A stretch of DNA of 64,000 nucleotides from Lysobacteraceae bacterium (GTDB lineage: Bacteria; Pseudomonadota; Gammaproteobacteria; Xanthomonadales; Xanthomonadaceae), in contig JAMLIV010000015.1 of assembly GCA_023954075.1 (NCBI GenBank), forward strand, positions 18,230-82,229, written 5' to 3'. The position numbers and the translations under genes are program-made. This document shows positions 8,769 through 17,140 of this stretch, in pieces. Within the stretch, counting starts at the first letter, position 1. Each line of letters starts with the position of its first letter. The notes under the pieces are model-generated. The model did not search any database. It was not told the origin of the DNA and saw nothing but the letters and a program-made list of their open reading frames with translations.

Positions 8769-9128
8769 ATGTCCCTTACCGCGCAGATCCTCACCGCTCT
8801 CGTCGCCCTCCTGCAGCTCTGGTTCCTGGTGCTGGAGATGTTCCTCTGGACCACGCCGAAGGGGCGGCGCACCTTCGGGCTCGCTCCCGAGTTCGCGCAG
8901 CAGACCCGCGCGCTGGCCGCCAATCAGGGCCTCTACAACGGCTTTCTTGCGGCCGGTCTGGCGTGGGGGCTGTGGCTGGGCGCGGAGGGTTTTTCGATCC
9001 GCCTGTTCTTTCTGGGCTGCGTGGTCGTGGCCGGCGTCTTCGGTGCGGCGACCGCGAGCCGCAAGATCCTGTTCGTGCAGGCCCTTCCCGCTGCGCTGGC
9101 CATGGTTGCGACCTGGCTGGCACGCTGA
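8769..9128 (+). CDS. DUF1304 family membrane protein
   Basis: This small 119-residue integral membrane protein has four hydrophobic segments: about residues 4-27, 45-70, 75-95 and 100-117. The family pattern of DUF1304 is visible: an N-terminal helix with LEMFLWTTPKGRRTFGL, then NQGLYNGFLAAGL, and a C-terminal helix with VQALPAALAM. The start at MSLTAQILTALVALLQ is preferred over an upstream in-frame Met because it begins the first helix directly. Role unknown; members are widespread small inner-membrane proteins. It lies just upstream of rapA on the same strand, with a 77-base gap. Confidence 0.85.
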   Translation: MSLTAQILTALVALLQLWFLVLEMFLWTTPKGRRTFGLAPEFAQQTRALAANQGLYNGFLAAGLAWGLWLGAEGFSIRLFFLGCVVVAGVFGAATASRKILFVQALPAALAMVATWLAR

Positions 9129-9205
9129 AGGACGCGCCGCCGCGCCCTGCGGCCTGTGGCGATCGTGATGCCCTTGCCGGGCGTCATTGCGGGTAAAATC
9201 GACGG

Positions 9206-12061
9206 ATGACCGCATCGCAATTCGTCCCCGGCCAGCGCTGGTTTTCCACCGCTGAGCCCGAACTTGGCCTCGGCACCGTCATGCGGCTCGCCGGCCGCTC
9301 CGTGCAGATCGTTTTCACCGGCTCGGGCGTGGTGCGCCAGTACGCCTTCGAATCCGCGCCGCTGGCGCGCGCCGAGTTCCGCGTGGGGGAAAGCGTGCGG
9401 GTGGAGGGGCGCGAGTGGGTGATCGAGTCGATCGAGCACGCCGACGGGCTGTACGCCTACTGCTGCGATGCGCAGGTCTTCCACGAAGGCCAGCTCGACG
9501 CCCAGCAGCCTGTGTCGCAGGCCGATTCGCGGCTGATCTCGGGTCGTCTCGACCGCAGCGACCAGTTCGACTTCCGTCAGGAGCTGCTGCGCCGCCGTGC
9601 CGCCGCGCAGCGGCATCCCGGATGGGGCGTGCTGGCGGCGCGCATCGACGTGATCGCGCACCAGCTTCGCGTGGCCGAGGTTGCCGCCGAGCGCCGCCCG
9701 CCGCGCCTGCTGCTGGCCGATGAGGTCGGGCTGGGCAAGACCATCGAAGCCGGGCTGATCATCGCCCAGCAGCTCGCCAGCGGGCGCGCCAGCCGCGTGC
9801 TCGTTCTGGTTCCCGAAAGCCTCGTGCACCAGTGGTTCGTCGAGCTGCGCCGGCGCTTCAACCTGGATTTCGCGATCTTCGACGAGGAGCGCTGCGAGTC
9901 GATCGAAATGGGCGGCGACGGCCGCAATCCGTTCGAGGACGAGCAGGGCGTCATCGCCGCCACGAACTGGCTGGCGCGCAGTGCCAAGCGCGCCGCGCAG
10001 GCGCGCGAGGCCGGCTGGGATCTTCTGGTGATCGACGAGGCCCATCACCTGGCCTGGGAACCGGGCAACGCCAGCCCGGAATACGCGCTGGCCCAGTCGC
10101 TGGCCGAGCGCGTGCCCGGCGCGATCCTGCTCACCGCCACGCCCGAGCAGCTCGGCTTGAGCGGGCACTTCGCGCGCCTGCGGCTGCTCGATCCGGCGCG
10201 CTATCGCGATCTGGCGGAGTTCGAGCGCGAGACGCAGCGATTCGTCGCGCTGTCGGGCACGGTGGAGCGCCTGCTGGACGGCTCGCCGCTGGATGCGGGC
10301 GATGAGGCCGCGCTGCGCGAAGTCGACGCCGGCCTTGGCGATGCGCAGCTGGATGCCATCCGGCGCGGCGACGCGGCGGCGCGGCGGCGGCTGGTGGACG
10401 CGCTGATCGATCGCCACGGCACCGGACGGGTGATGATCCGCAACCGCCGCGCCGCCGTGGGTGGCTTCCCCGAGCGCGTCAAAAACCTCTACCGGCTGCG
10501 GCCCGAGGACCACGATCCGGCGCTCGACGGACGCCTCATGGCCGAGTTCCTCGCCGATGCCGGCGCGCCCGGCCGGCTGGAGCCGGAGTACGACTACAGC
10601 CGCGATCCGAGGCTGGAATGGCTGCTCGGCGTGCTCGAATCGCTCGCGCCGCACAAGGTGCTGCTGCTGTGCCGCACCCGCGCCAAGGTGCAGGCGCTCG
10701 AAGATGCGCTGCGCACCCGCAGCGGCGTCGCGCTGGCGCGCTTCCACGAGGACATGAACCTCCTGCAGCGCGACCGCAACGCCGCCTGGTTCGCGCAAGC
10801 CGATGGCGCGCGCCTGCTGATCGCCTCGGAAATCGGCGCCGAGGGGCGCAACTTCCAGTTCGCCCAGCATCTGGTGCTGTGGGATCTGCCGCTCGATCCG
10901 GACATGCTCGAACAGCGCATCGGCCGGCTCGATCGCATCGGCCAGCGCGGCGACGTCAACATCCACGCCGTGGCGGTGGAAGACAGCGCGCAGGACGTGC
11001 TGCTGCGCTGGTACGACGAAGGGCTGGAGGCGTTCGAGCGGGTCTGCGCCGACGGACGCGAGCTGATGCGCCTGTTCGGCGATCGCCTGCTGCGGCTGGT
11101 GGCGGACTACGGCCCGGGCGAGGCGCGCGAGGCGGCGTTCGAGACGATGCTCGGGGAAACCCGGCGCGAACACGCGCGCCTGTCCGAACTCATCGCGCGC
11201 GGACGCGACCGCCTGCTCGAACTGGCCAGCCAGCGCGGTGCCGACCAGAGCCTCCTGCGCGACGCGCTGGCACGCGATGACCGCCACGCCGCCACCGACG
11301 ATTTCGCCTGGCGGCTGCTCGAACAGTTCGGCGTGCAGAACGAAACGCTGGAACCGGGCGTGGTGCTGCTCGACCCCGAGTACCTCACCCTCGACGCCTT
11401 CGAAGAGTTCAAGAGCGGGCCGCGGCAGGCGACCCTGGACCGCGCCATCGCGCTGGCGCGCGACGACCTCCTCTACCTGCGCGACGATCATCCGCTGCTG
11501 CATTCGGGCGGCGACCTGCTGATCTCTTCCGAACTGGGCAACGCCGCCTGCCTGATCGACGACGCGCTGCCGCCGCGCAGCGTGCTGCTGGAGGCCGCCT
11601 ACGTGCTCGAATGCGTCGCCGACCGGCGCCTTGGCGTGCCGCGCTACCTCGCCCCGCTGCCGCTGCGCGCGGTGGTCGATACGCGCCTGGCCGACCGCAG
11701 CGACTTCGCGCCCGGCCTGCGCGCGCTGCAGCGCGCGGGCGAGCGGCCCATCGACCTCACCCGCCACCGCCGCATCCTCAATACGCTGGTGCCGCCGATG
11801 CTGGAGGCGACCCGCAGCGGCGTCGCGGCGCAGGCGCAGGACGCCATTGCCGCGGCGCTGGCCGACATGGAGGCGCTGTTCGAGGACGAGATCACGCGGC
11901 TGGAGGCGCTGGCGCGGGTGAACCCGGCGGTGCATCCGGAGGAAATCGCTGCGCTGCGCGACGAACGCGACGCCTTGCGCGCCGCGATTCCGCAAGCGCG
12001 CCTGCGGCTGGATGCGCTGCGCCTGATCGCCAGCCCGGACTTCCTCGGCCTGCGCGGCTGA
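9206..12061 (+). CDS. rapA: RNA polymerase-associated SWI2/SNF2 ATPase RapA (HepA)
   Basis: This 951-residue Swi2/Snf2 ATPase binds RNA polymerase and promotes its recycling after termination; E. coli RapA has 968 residues. The N-terminal Tudor-like domain begins FVPGQRWFSTAEPELGLGTV. The ATPase core has motif I DEVGLGKTIEAGLI at about residues 172-185, motif II DEAHH at about 278, the TATP motif shortly after, and the helicase C lobe with LLIASEIGAEGRNFQFAQHLVLWDLP and QRIGRLDRIGQ. The C-terminal RapA-specific region completes the protein. Strand and length are unambiguous; a 1053-residue open frame on the opposite strand is a shadow. Confidence 0.97.
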   Translation: MTASQFVPGQRWFSTAEPELGLGTVMRLAGRSVQIVFTGSGVVRQYAFESAPLARAEFRVGESVRVEGREWVIESIEHADGLYAYCCDAQVFHEGQLDAQQPVSQADSRLISGRLDRSDQFDFRQELLRRRAAAQRHPGWGVLAARIDVIAHQLRVAEVAAERRPPRLLLADEVGLGKTIEAGLIIAQQLASGRASRVLVLVPESLVHQWFVELRRRFNLDFAIFDEERCESIEMGGDGRNPFEDEQGVIAATNWLARSAKRAAQAREAGWDLLVIDEAHHLAWEPGNASPEYALAQSLAERVPGAILLTATPEQLGLSGHFARLRLLDPARYRDLAEFERETQRFVALSGTVERLLDGSPLDAGDEAALREVDAGLGDAQLDAIRRGDAAARRRLVDALIDRHGTGRVMIRNRRAAVGGFPERVKNLYRLRPEDHDPALDGRLMAEFLADAGAPGRLEPEYDYSRDPRLEWLLGVLESLAPHKVLLLCRTRAKVQALEDALRTRSGVALARFHEDMNLLQRDRNAAWFAQADGARLLIASEIGAEGRNFQFAQHLVLWDLPLDPDMLEQRIGRLDRIGQRGDVNIHAVAVEDSAQDVLLRWYDEGLEAFERVCADGRELMRLFGDRLLRLVADYGPGEAREAAFETMLGETRREHARLSELIARGRDRLLELASQRGADQSLLRDALARDDRHAATDDFAWRLLEQFGVQNETLEPGVVLLDPEYLTLDAFEEFKSGPRQATLDRAIALARDDLLYLRDDHPLLHSGGDLLISSELGNAACLIDDALPPRSVLLEAAYVLECVADRRLGVPRYLAPLPLRAVVDTRLADRSDFAPGLRALQRAGERPIDLTRHRRILNTLVPPMLEATRSGVAAQAQDAIAAALADMEALFEDEITRLEALARVNPAVHPEEIAALRDERDALRAAIPQARLRLDALRLIASPDFLGLRG

Positions 12062-12084
12062 ATCCGCACGGCCGAAGACACGAA

Positions 12085-12105
12085 GCGCCGGCACGACGCC
12101 GGCGC
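12085..12105. terminator. Hairpin between convergent rapA and panD
   Basis: An 8-bp perfect stem (GCGCCGGC with GCCGGCGC) with a five-base loop sits in the 54-base gap between the convergent rapA and panD stops. There is no run of T on either side, so it may be a transcript-stabilising or factor-assisted end rather than a classical intrinsic terminator. Confidence 0.4.
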
Positions 12106-12115
12106 GGCGGAGCGG

Positions 12116-12496
12116 TTACGCCGCCTGCACCGGAATCGCGTTGCCGATGCGCGCGATCGCGTTCTTCCCGTCGGGATAGACCAGGGTCGGCTTGTGCTGC
12201 GCCATCGCCGCCTCGTCGATCACGCCGTAGGCGCAGATGATCACCAGATCATCCACCTTCGCCTTGTGCGCCGCCGCGCCGTTCACCGAGATGATCCCGC
12301 TGCCGTCCTGCGCGCGGATCGCGTAGGTGACGAAACGCTCGCCGTTGTTCACGTCGTAGATGTGGATCTGCTCGTATTCGCGGATGCCGCTGGCATCCAG
12401 CAGCACCCCGTCGATCGCGCACGAACCCTCGTAGTGAAGCTCCGCGTGGGTGACGCGGGCGCGGTGGATCTTGGCCTTGAGGACGTTGAGCTGCAT
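12116..12496 (-). CDS. panD: Aspartate 1-decarboxylase (pyruvoyl-dependent)
   Basis: PanD makes beta-alanine from aspartate for pantothenate and coenzyme A. The product is 126 residues, the canonical length. The self-cleavage site Gly24-Ser25 is present ([10 protein letters not shown]), along with the family block [20 protein letters not shown] and [20 protein letters not shown]. The start [13 protein letters not shown] is the usual N-terminus; an in-frame Met 15 bases upstream is less likely. The panB/panC genes that often precede panD are not here; it stands alone downstream of the CPBP-like gene on the same strand. Confidence 0.97.
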   Translation of the reverse strand: MQLNVLKAKIHRARVTHAELHYEGSCAIDGVLLDASGIREYEQIHIYDVNNGERFVTYAIRAQDGSGIISVNGAAAHKAKVDDLVIICAYGVIDEAAMAQHKPTLVYPDGKNAIARIGNAIPVQAA

Positions 12497-12674
12497 GGCG
12501 TGACTCGGCATGGCGTGGTACGGGAACGCGCAGTGTAGGAACGATGTTGCACTGCCGCAAGGAAGGAGTGCCGGGCGAGCGTTCCCCGTCGATCGGAGGG
12601 TTGGTCGATGGTGGGACCAATCAGTGGCGATGATGTTGCGCTGGTGTTCCCGAGCGTGAGCGGGTGGGGCTCCT

Positions 12675-14120
12675 TCACGGCGCCATCAAATACCGCCCGC
12701 CGATTTCCGCCGAGCGCAGCAGCCAGGTGGGGGCGAGGTGGACGAGCCAGAGGCCGAGCGCGGCGTGGCTGGCGGCGAGCGGGAGCAGGGCGCGGTGACG
12801 CCAGCCGAGCCAGGCCCAGACGGTGCCGCCGGCGAAGGTGAAGGCCATCAGGGCGAAGTTGGGGGCGTGCAGCAGGCCGAAGGCCACGCCGCAGGCGAGC
12901 GCGGCGAGGCGCGCGTCGGGAATCAGGAGGCGCAGGCGCGGGGCGATGGCGACGAGCAGCAGCCACTGCTGCACCAGCGCCCAGAGCGGATAGCGCAGGA
13001 AGCGCGCGCTGTCGCGCGGCGCGCTGGCGCTGTCGTCGAGCCCGCCGAGCGGAGCGAGCAGGAGGCCGGCTGCAAGGGTGAAAACCAGCGCGGCGCGCCA
13101 TGCGTTGCGATCACCCGACCCGCGCCAGCGCGGCGGGTCGGGCGCAGGGAAAAGCGCGAGCGCGAGCACACAGGCGGCAAAGCTGATCGTGATGGCGAGC
13201 GGGGTCTCGCGCGCGGGCCAGCCGGCGAGCAGCAGGGCGAGCGGCAGGCCCAGGCCGATCGCGAGTTCCGCCAGCGGGCGGGAGGCGGGAGCGGGCGTTT
13301 GCGTGCGCGCCGCGCGCCGCCGCGCGAGCGCGAACAGCACCAGCAGCGCGAGCGGCAGCGTCAGGATGCGCCAGAAGGCTTGAGGAAGCTCGGGCGTGAG
13401 GCGCGCAAGGGCGCGCGCGGCGCTGCCGAGCCAGCCTGCGGCTTCGGTCGCCGCTGCGGGATGCTCGACCAGCCGCGCGTCGCGCCAGGCGAGCAGGCGC
13501 TCGGGCATCGTGAAGAACGGCGCGGCGTGCGGCTGGCCGGGGCATCCGGAACCGGCGCAGGGCGCGGCGCGCAGCGCGAGGGCTTGCAGCGTGAGGCGGG
13601 TTCCGGGCGCGGATTCGATGCGCAGGAACAGGCCGTCGGGCGGAGCGCGGGATGCGCCGGGCGCGGCATCGAACGGCTGCAGCGCAAGTTCCAGCGCCGT
13701 CGGGCCGGGGTCCACGGTGGCATCCAGCCACACCGAAGGCGGGCCGGTGCTGCCCGCCAGGAGCATCAGGCGCGCCGGTGCGCCGGCCTCCAGTTCCATG
13801 CGCACACGGCTGACGGCGCGCGTGTCGATGCGCTCGCCGCGCAGGGCCAGCGAGAGGTTGGCGATACCGTCCTCGGGCAGGGTGATGTCCAGCCCGTCGC
13901 GGGTGCCGCGCGCCGCATCCAGCCCGTGGCTGCCGGGACGCACCACGGCGGCGGGTTGGCTGAAATCCCAGCGCCATGGGGAAAGGCCCTGCGCCCAATC
14001 GGCCTGCCGCTGATTGGCCTCGCGCGCCAGCCAGGTGGCCACGGTGAGCTGGGAAAGGAGCCAGAATCCCGCCAGCACGAGCACCGGAAAGAGGAGCGGC
14101 TGGGCGATCCGGCGGTTCAC
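12675..14120 (-). CDS. CPBP-like polytopic membrane protein lacking the EExxxR motif
   Basis: This 481-residue membrane protein has an N-terminal helix ([17 protein letters not shown]), a periplasmic beta-rich region (about residues 40-240) and around eight C-terminal helices. The last 130 residues match the shape of CPBP (Rce1-like) glutamic intramembrane proteases: an aromatic helix [22 protein letters not shown], then [35 protein letters not shown], then [13 protein letters not shown]. The usual EExxxR of the first motif reads QQWLLL, so the catalytic glutamates are absent while the FGLLHAPN and SHA histidines remain. It may be an inactive or scaffold member. It overlaps no neighbour; phhB lies 10 bases upstream in the same direction, suggesting an operon. 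Confidence 0.72.
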   Translation of the reverse strand: MNRRIAQPLLFPVLVLAGFWLLSQLTVATWLAREANQRQADWAQGLSPWRWDFSQPAAVVRPGSHGLDAARGTRDGLDITLPEDGIANLSLALRGERIDTRAVSRVRMELEAGAPARLMLLAGSTGPPSVWLDATVDPGPTALELALQPFDAAPGASRAPPDGLFLRIESAPGTRLTLQALALRAAPCAGSGCPGQPHAAPFFTMPERLLAWRDARLVEHPAAATEAAGWLGSAARALARLTPELPQAFWRILTLPLALLVLFALARRRAARTQTPAPASRPLAELAIGLGLPLALLLAGWPARETPLAITISFAACVLALALFPAPDPPRWRGSGDRNAWRAALVFTLAAGLLLAPLGGLDDSASAPRDSARFLRYPLWALVQQWLLLVAIAPRLRLLIPDARLAALACGVAFGLLHAPNFALMAFTFAGGTVWAWLGWRHRALLPLAASHAALGLWLVHLAPTWLLRSAEIGGRYLMAP

Positions 14121-14129
14121 GCGCCGGGA

Positions 14130-14483
14130 TCAGGCGTCGCCGTCGCCGGCCAGCAGGGTCGCCTTGGCGGCGCAGATGAAGTCGTTGTCGGAAAGCCCGC
14201 CGACGTCGTGGGTGGAGTAGCGCACCACACAGCGGTCGTAGTGCACGCCGAGGTCCGGGTGGTGGTCTTCGCGGTGTGCGATGAAGGCCAGCGCGTTCAC
14301 GAAGGCCATCGTCCGGTAATAGTCTGGAAAGCGGAAGCTGCGGGTGATCGCGCCGCCTTCCTCGACCAGCGCCCAATCGGGCAGGTCGGCCAGCCGCTGC
14401 GCGGCGGCGGCGGGCGCGATGCGATGCTCGGCACCGCGCAGCGGGCGGCAGTGCTGTTGCGCGAGTTGCTGAAGGCGGGACAT
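14130..14483 (-). CDS. phhB: Pterin-4a-carbinolamine dehydratase
   Basis: This 117-residue protein dehydrates 4a-hydroxytetrahydrobiopterin, recycling the cofactor of aromatic amino acid hydroxylases. Family features are FRFPDYYRTMAFVNALAFIAHREDHHPDLGVHYDRCVVRYSTHDVGGLSDNDF, which holds the active-site histidines of the HREDHHP segment and the downstream H in STHDVGGLS. Length matches the family (100-118). phhA is not adjacent. It is divergent from nfuA with a 100-base shared upstream region. Confidence 0.95.
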   Translation of the reverse strand: MSRLQQLAQQHCRPLRGAEHRIAPAAAAQRLADLPDWALVEEGGAITRSFRFPDYYRTMAFVNALAFIAHREDHHPDLGVHYDRCVVRYSTHDVGGLSDNDFICAAKATLLAGDGDA

Positions 14484-14583
14484 GGCGTGATTCCGTGACG
14501 GGCAGGGCGAAAGTATACGGCGGGCCCGGAAACACGCCGGCGCGCGGCGATAGAATGGCGGTGTTCATTGCGATGATGTGCCC

Positions 14584-15171
14584 ATGATCCAGATCAGCGA
14601 CCACGCGCAGCAGCACTTCCGCCGCCTGCTGGAAAGCCAGGGCGGCGATGCCGTCGGCATCCGCCTGGGTGCCAGCGAGCCCGGCACGCCTTCGGCCGAG
14701 GTGCGGCTGGAGTTTTGCGATGCCGGCGATCTCGATGGCCGCGAGCTGGCCATCGCCTGCGAGGGCTTCACCCTGTATCTGGATGCCGCCAGCGCGCCGT
14801 TCTTTGCCGAGGCCGAGGTTGATTACCAGGTCACGCCGACCGGCGGCGAGCTCAACATCCGCGCGCCGGGGCTCAAGGGCGAGCGCATGGGTGCCGATGC
14901 GGCGCTCGAAGACCGCGTGCGCTACACCCTCGACAGCGTCGTGAACCCCCAGCTCGCCAGCCACGGCGGGCGCGTCAAGCTCGAAGGCATCACCAGCGAG
15001 GGCATCGTGCTGCTGCGCTTCGGCGGCGGCTGCCACGGCTGCGGCATGGTGGATGTGACGCTCAAGCAGGGCGTGGAGAAAACCCTGCTGACCAAGGTGC
15101 CCGGCGTCACCGGCGTGCGCGATGTCACCGACCACGGCAGCGGCGAAACCCCCTACTACGCACCACGCTGA
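14584..15171 (+). CDS. nfuA: Fe/S biogenesis protein NfuA
   Basis: NfuA is a 195-residue Fe-S carrier that receives 4Fe-4S clusters and passes them to target proteins, especially under oxidative stress. The N-terminal degenerate A-type (IscA-like) domain spans about residues 1-100. The C-terminal Nfu domain carries the cluster-binding Cys150 and Cys153 in GGGCHGCGM. I chose ATG 14584 (MIQISDHAQQHF); a GTG two codons upstream is possible. The following deaminase gene starts 12 bases after the stop. Confidence 0.96.
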   Translation: MIQISDHAQQHFRRLLESQGGDAVGIRLGASEPGTPSAEVRLEFCDAGDLDGRELAIACEGFTLYLDAASAPFFAEAEVDYQVTPTGGELNIRAPGLKGERMGADAALEDRVRYTLDSVVNPQLASHGGRVKLEGITSEGIVLLRFGGGCHGCGMVDVTLKQGVEKTLLTKVPGVTGVRDVTDHGSGETPYYAPR

Positions 15172-15183
15172 AAGGAGCATTCC

Positions 15184-15621
15184 ATGGATGAGTTCATGCG
15201 GGCCGCCATCGACGAAGCGCGCGCCGGTTACGCCGAAGGCGGGATTCCGATCGGATCGGTGATCGTGCACGCGGGGCGCATCATCGGGCGCGGCCACAAC
15301 CGCCGGGTGCAGAACGGCAGCCCGATCCTGCACGGGGAAATGGACGCCTTCGAGAACGCCGGCCGCCAGCCCGCCAGCGTGTACCGCGAGGCCACGCTCT
15401 ACACCACGCTTTCGCCCTGCGCGATGTGCTCGGGTGCGATCCTGCTCTACGGCATCCCGCGCGTGATCGTCGGCGAGAACCGCAGCTTCATGGGCGAAGA
15501 GGCGCTGCTGCGCAGTCGCGGCGTGGAACTGACGGTGCTCGATGACCCTGAGTGCATCGAGCTGATGGCGCGCCTGATGCGCGAACAGCCGGCACTCTGG
15601 AACGAGGACATCGGCGAGTGA
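15184..15621 (+). CDS. Yeast Fcy1-type cytosine deaminase
   Basis: This 145-residue zinc deaminase of the CDA fold resembles fungal cytosine deaminase Fcy1 rather than the bacterial amidohydrolase CodA. Shared features are GYAEGGIPIGSVIV, the zinc site His50-Gly-Glu52 (LHGEMDAFENAGR), Cys79 and Cys82 (LSPCAMCSGAILLYGIPR), the block VIVGENRSF, and the C-terminal end WNEDIGE, close to the FEDIGE end of Fcy1. The spacing from zinc histidine to first cysteine (29 residues) equals Fcy1. The likely reaction is cytosine to uracil, for pyrimidine salvage. Guanine or tRNA-adenosine deaminase activity is less likely given the full-length match. The start codon is preceded by AAAGGAG. It overlaps the next gene by four bases. 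Confidence 0.85.
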   Translation: MDEFMRAAIDEARAGYAEGGIPIGSVIVHAGRIIGRGHNRRVQNGSPILHGEMDAFENAGRQPASVYREATLYTTLSPCAMCSGAILLYGIPRVIVGENRSFMGEEALLRSRGVELTVLDDPECIELMARLMREQPALWNEDIGE

Positions 15622-16187
15622 GCGCGGTGCCGGACGAGGCCGAGGTCATTGCCGCCACCCGGCGCTGGATCGAACGCGCCGTCATCGGCCTCAATCTGTG
15701 CCCGTTCGCCCGCGCGCCGTACCTGAAGGATCAGGTTCGCATCGTCGTCAGCCCGGCGCGTGATGAAGAGACGCTGCTGCTGGACCTGTGCGAAGAGCTG
15801 CAGCGCCTCGTCGTGACCGACGAGGCGCAAATCGAAACCACCCTGCTGGTGCACCCGCAGGTGCTGGGCGATTTTCTCGCGTTCAACGATTTTCTCGATC
15901 TCGCCGACGCGGCGCTCGTGGAGATGAAGCTCGACGGCGAACTGCAGGTCGCAAGTTTCCACCCCGACTACCAGTTCGGCGATGCCCCGGCCGACGACCC
16001 GGCCAACTACACCAACCGCTCGCCGTTCCCCACCCTGCACCTGCTGCGTGAAGCGTCGATCGAACGCGCGGTGGAGGCGGTCGAAGACACCGATGCGATC
16101 TACGAGCGCAACATGGCGCGGCTGCGGGCGATGGGCCGCGAAGGCTGGGAAGCGCTGTGGCACGCGCGCGCGGAAAGCCCCGAATAG
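15618..16187 (+). CDS. DUF1415 family protein
   Basis: This 189-residue soluble protein starts at GTG 15618, overlapping the deaminase stop as GTGA, so the two are probably translationally coupled. The family start is recognisable (TRRWIERAVIGLNLCPFA), as is the centre DFNxF-like segment GDFLAFNDFLDLADAAL, the block VASFHPDYQFGDAPADDPANYTNRSPFPTLHLLREASIERAV and the end NMARLRAMG. Function of DUF1415 is unknown. Conserved Cys, His and Asp residues (CPF, FHPDY) could bind a metal, but that is inference. Confidence 0.88.
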   Translation: MSAVPDEAEVIAATRRWIERAVIGLNLCPFARAPYLKDQVRIVVSPARDEETLLLDLCEELQRLVVTDEAQIETTLLVHPQVLGDFLAFNDFLDLADAALVEMKLDGELQVASFHPDYQFGDAPADDPANYTNRSPFPTLHLLREASIERAVEAVEDTDAIYERNMARLRAMGREGWEALWHARAESPE

Positions 16188-16305
16188 GGCCGCCGCGGAA
16201 CTCCCGCGCGCGCGGGCGACGCCGCGCGGCGTGATGGTTTAGGCTGTAGGCACGGTGCCGCGCGGCGCGCGTGGATCGGTTCCCGTACATTTTGGAGGGC
16301 TTGCC

Positions 16306-17064
16306 ATGTCCACCCCATCGGTTCCCAAGGCGCTGTACCAGGCCAACATCGACCTGGCCCTGCGCATCGCCGCCCTGCTGCAGGAACACGGCCAGCAGTG
16401 GTACGACCTGTTCGCGGACGAGGCCGGCGTGCGGCTGGGGCAGGGGCTGGCCGGCGTGGATCGCTTCCGGCGCGATTTCTCCCTCGACGCCCTGCCGCCG
16501 CTGCCGGTCGATTTCGCGGGCCACTTCGATGCGCTGGACGCCGAACGCTGGCAGGCGCTGCTGGCCAAGGCGATCGATCACCAGTCGCGTTTTTCCGTGG
16601 GGGTGCAGGCGGCGCTGGAAGACTGGCAGGGTGCCTGCACCCAGCTGTTGGGCGAGGCGCTGCCCAAGGGTGCCCTGCCGGACCTGAGCCAGCTCATTGA
16701 ATCGGTGCCGGGGCTGGGTGAGATCCTGTCCTCGCTGCAGCAGTTGGGTGCCCGTGGCGGGCGCGTCGCGGCAGCGCCCGCCGCGCCCAAGCCGGCGAAA
16801 CCGCTTTCGGAAAAACCTGCGGCCGCCGGCAAGGTCGGTACCGCGAAAGCGCCGGCAAAGCCTGCCGCAAAGACGGTCGCAAAGACTCCCGCCAAGGCGG
16901 CGAAGGCTCCGACCAAGGCGGCAAAGGCTCCGACCAAGGCGGCGAAGGCTCCGACCAAGGCGGCGAAGGCTCCGACCAGAACCGTCGCCAAGGGTGGTCC
17001 CGCGAAGTTCCCCAGCCCGATACCGGCACTGGTCACCACCCCGCGCCAGCGCAAGAAATCCTGA
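16306..17064 (+). CDS. Phasin-like protein with Lys/Ala/Pro-rich histone-H1-like tail
   Basis: This 252-residue protein has an N-terminal helical part (about 1-145; LYQANIDLALRIAALLQEHGQQWYDLF) resembling phasins, which coat polyhydroxyalkanoate granules. The C-terminal tail (about 155-235) is made of KPAAKTVAKTPAKAAKAPTK units, like PhaF and other bacterial H1-like proteins that bind DNA non-specifically. Within the tail the heptapeptide KAAKAPT is repeated four times from a 21-base tandem DNA repeat. A good ribosome site (TTGGAGGG) precedes ATG 16306. No pha synthase genes are in this window, so granule association is inference; a nucleoid-associated role is the alternative. Confidence 0.78.
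   Translation: MSTPSVPKALYQANIDLALRIAALLQEHGQQWYDLFADEAGVRLGQGLAGVDRFRRDFSLDALPPLPVDFAGHFDALDAERWQALLAKAIDHQSRFSVGVQAALEDWQGACTQLLGEALPKGALPDLSQLIESVPGLGEILSSLQQLGARGGRVAAAPAAPKPAKPLSEKPAAAGKVGTAKAPAKPAAKTVAKTPAKAAKAPTKAAKAPTKAAKAPTKAAKAPTRTVAKGGPAKFPSPIPALVTTPRQRKKS
16894..16977 (+). repeat. Tandem 21-base repeat, four copies, within the phasin-like gene
   Basis: Four head-to-tail copies of a 21-base unit (begins AAGGCGGCGAAGGCTCCGAC) encode KAAKAPT repeats. Only one base in the second copy differs (GCGGCAAAG instead of GCGGCGAAG). Copy number is likely to vary between strains by slippage without changing frame. Confidence 0.9.
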
Positions 17065-17140
17065 TCGCGGCACGCTTGCCCTTGAAGCCCGCTCCCGTCG
17101 GGCGCATGTTCGATAATGGTTCCTGTTGCGAGATTATGTC

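Noticed and set aside
8933..12094. A 1053-residue minus-strand open frame opposite rapA
   Set aside because: RapA on the plus strand carries all Swi2/Snf2 motifs; the reverse frame is Arg/Ala/Gln-rich noise.
15184..15621. tRNA-adenosine deaminase TadA
   Set aside because: The zinc motif is compatible, but full-length similarity including the C-terminal EDIGE favours the Fcy1-type cytosine deaminase.
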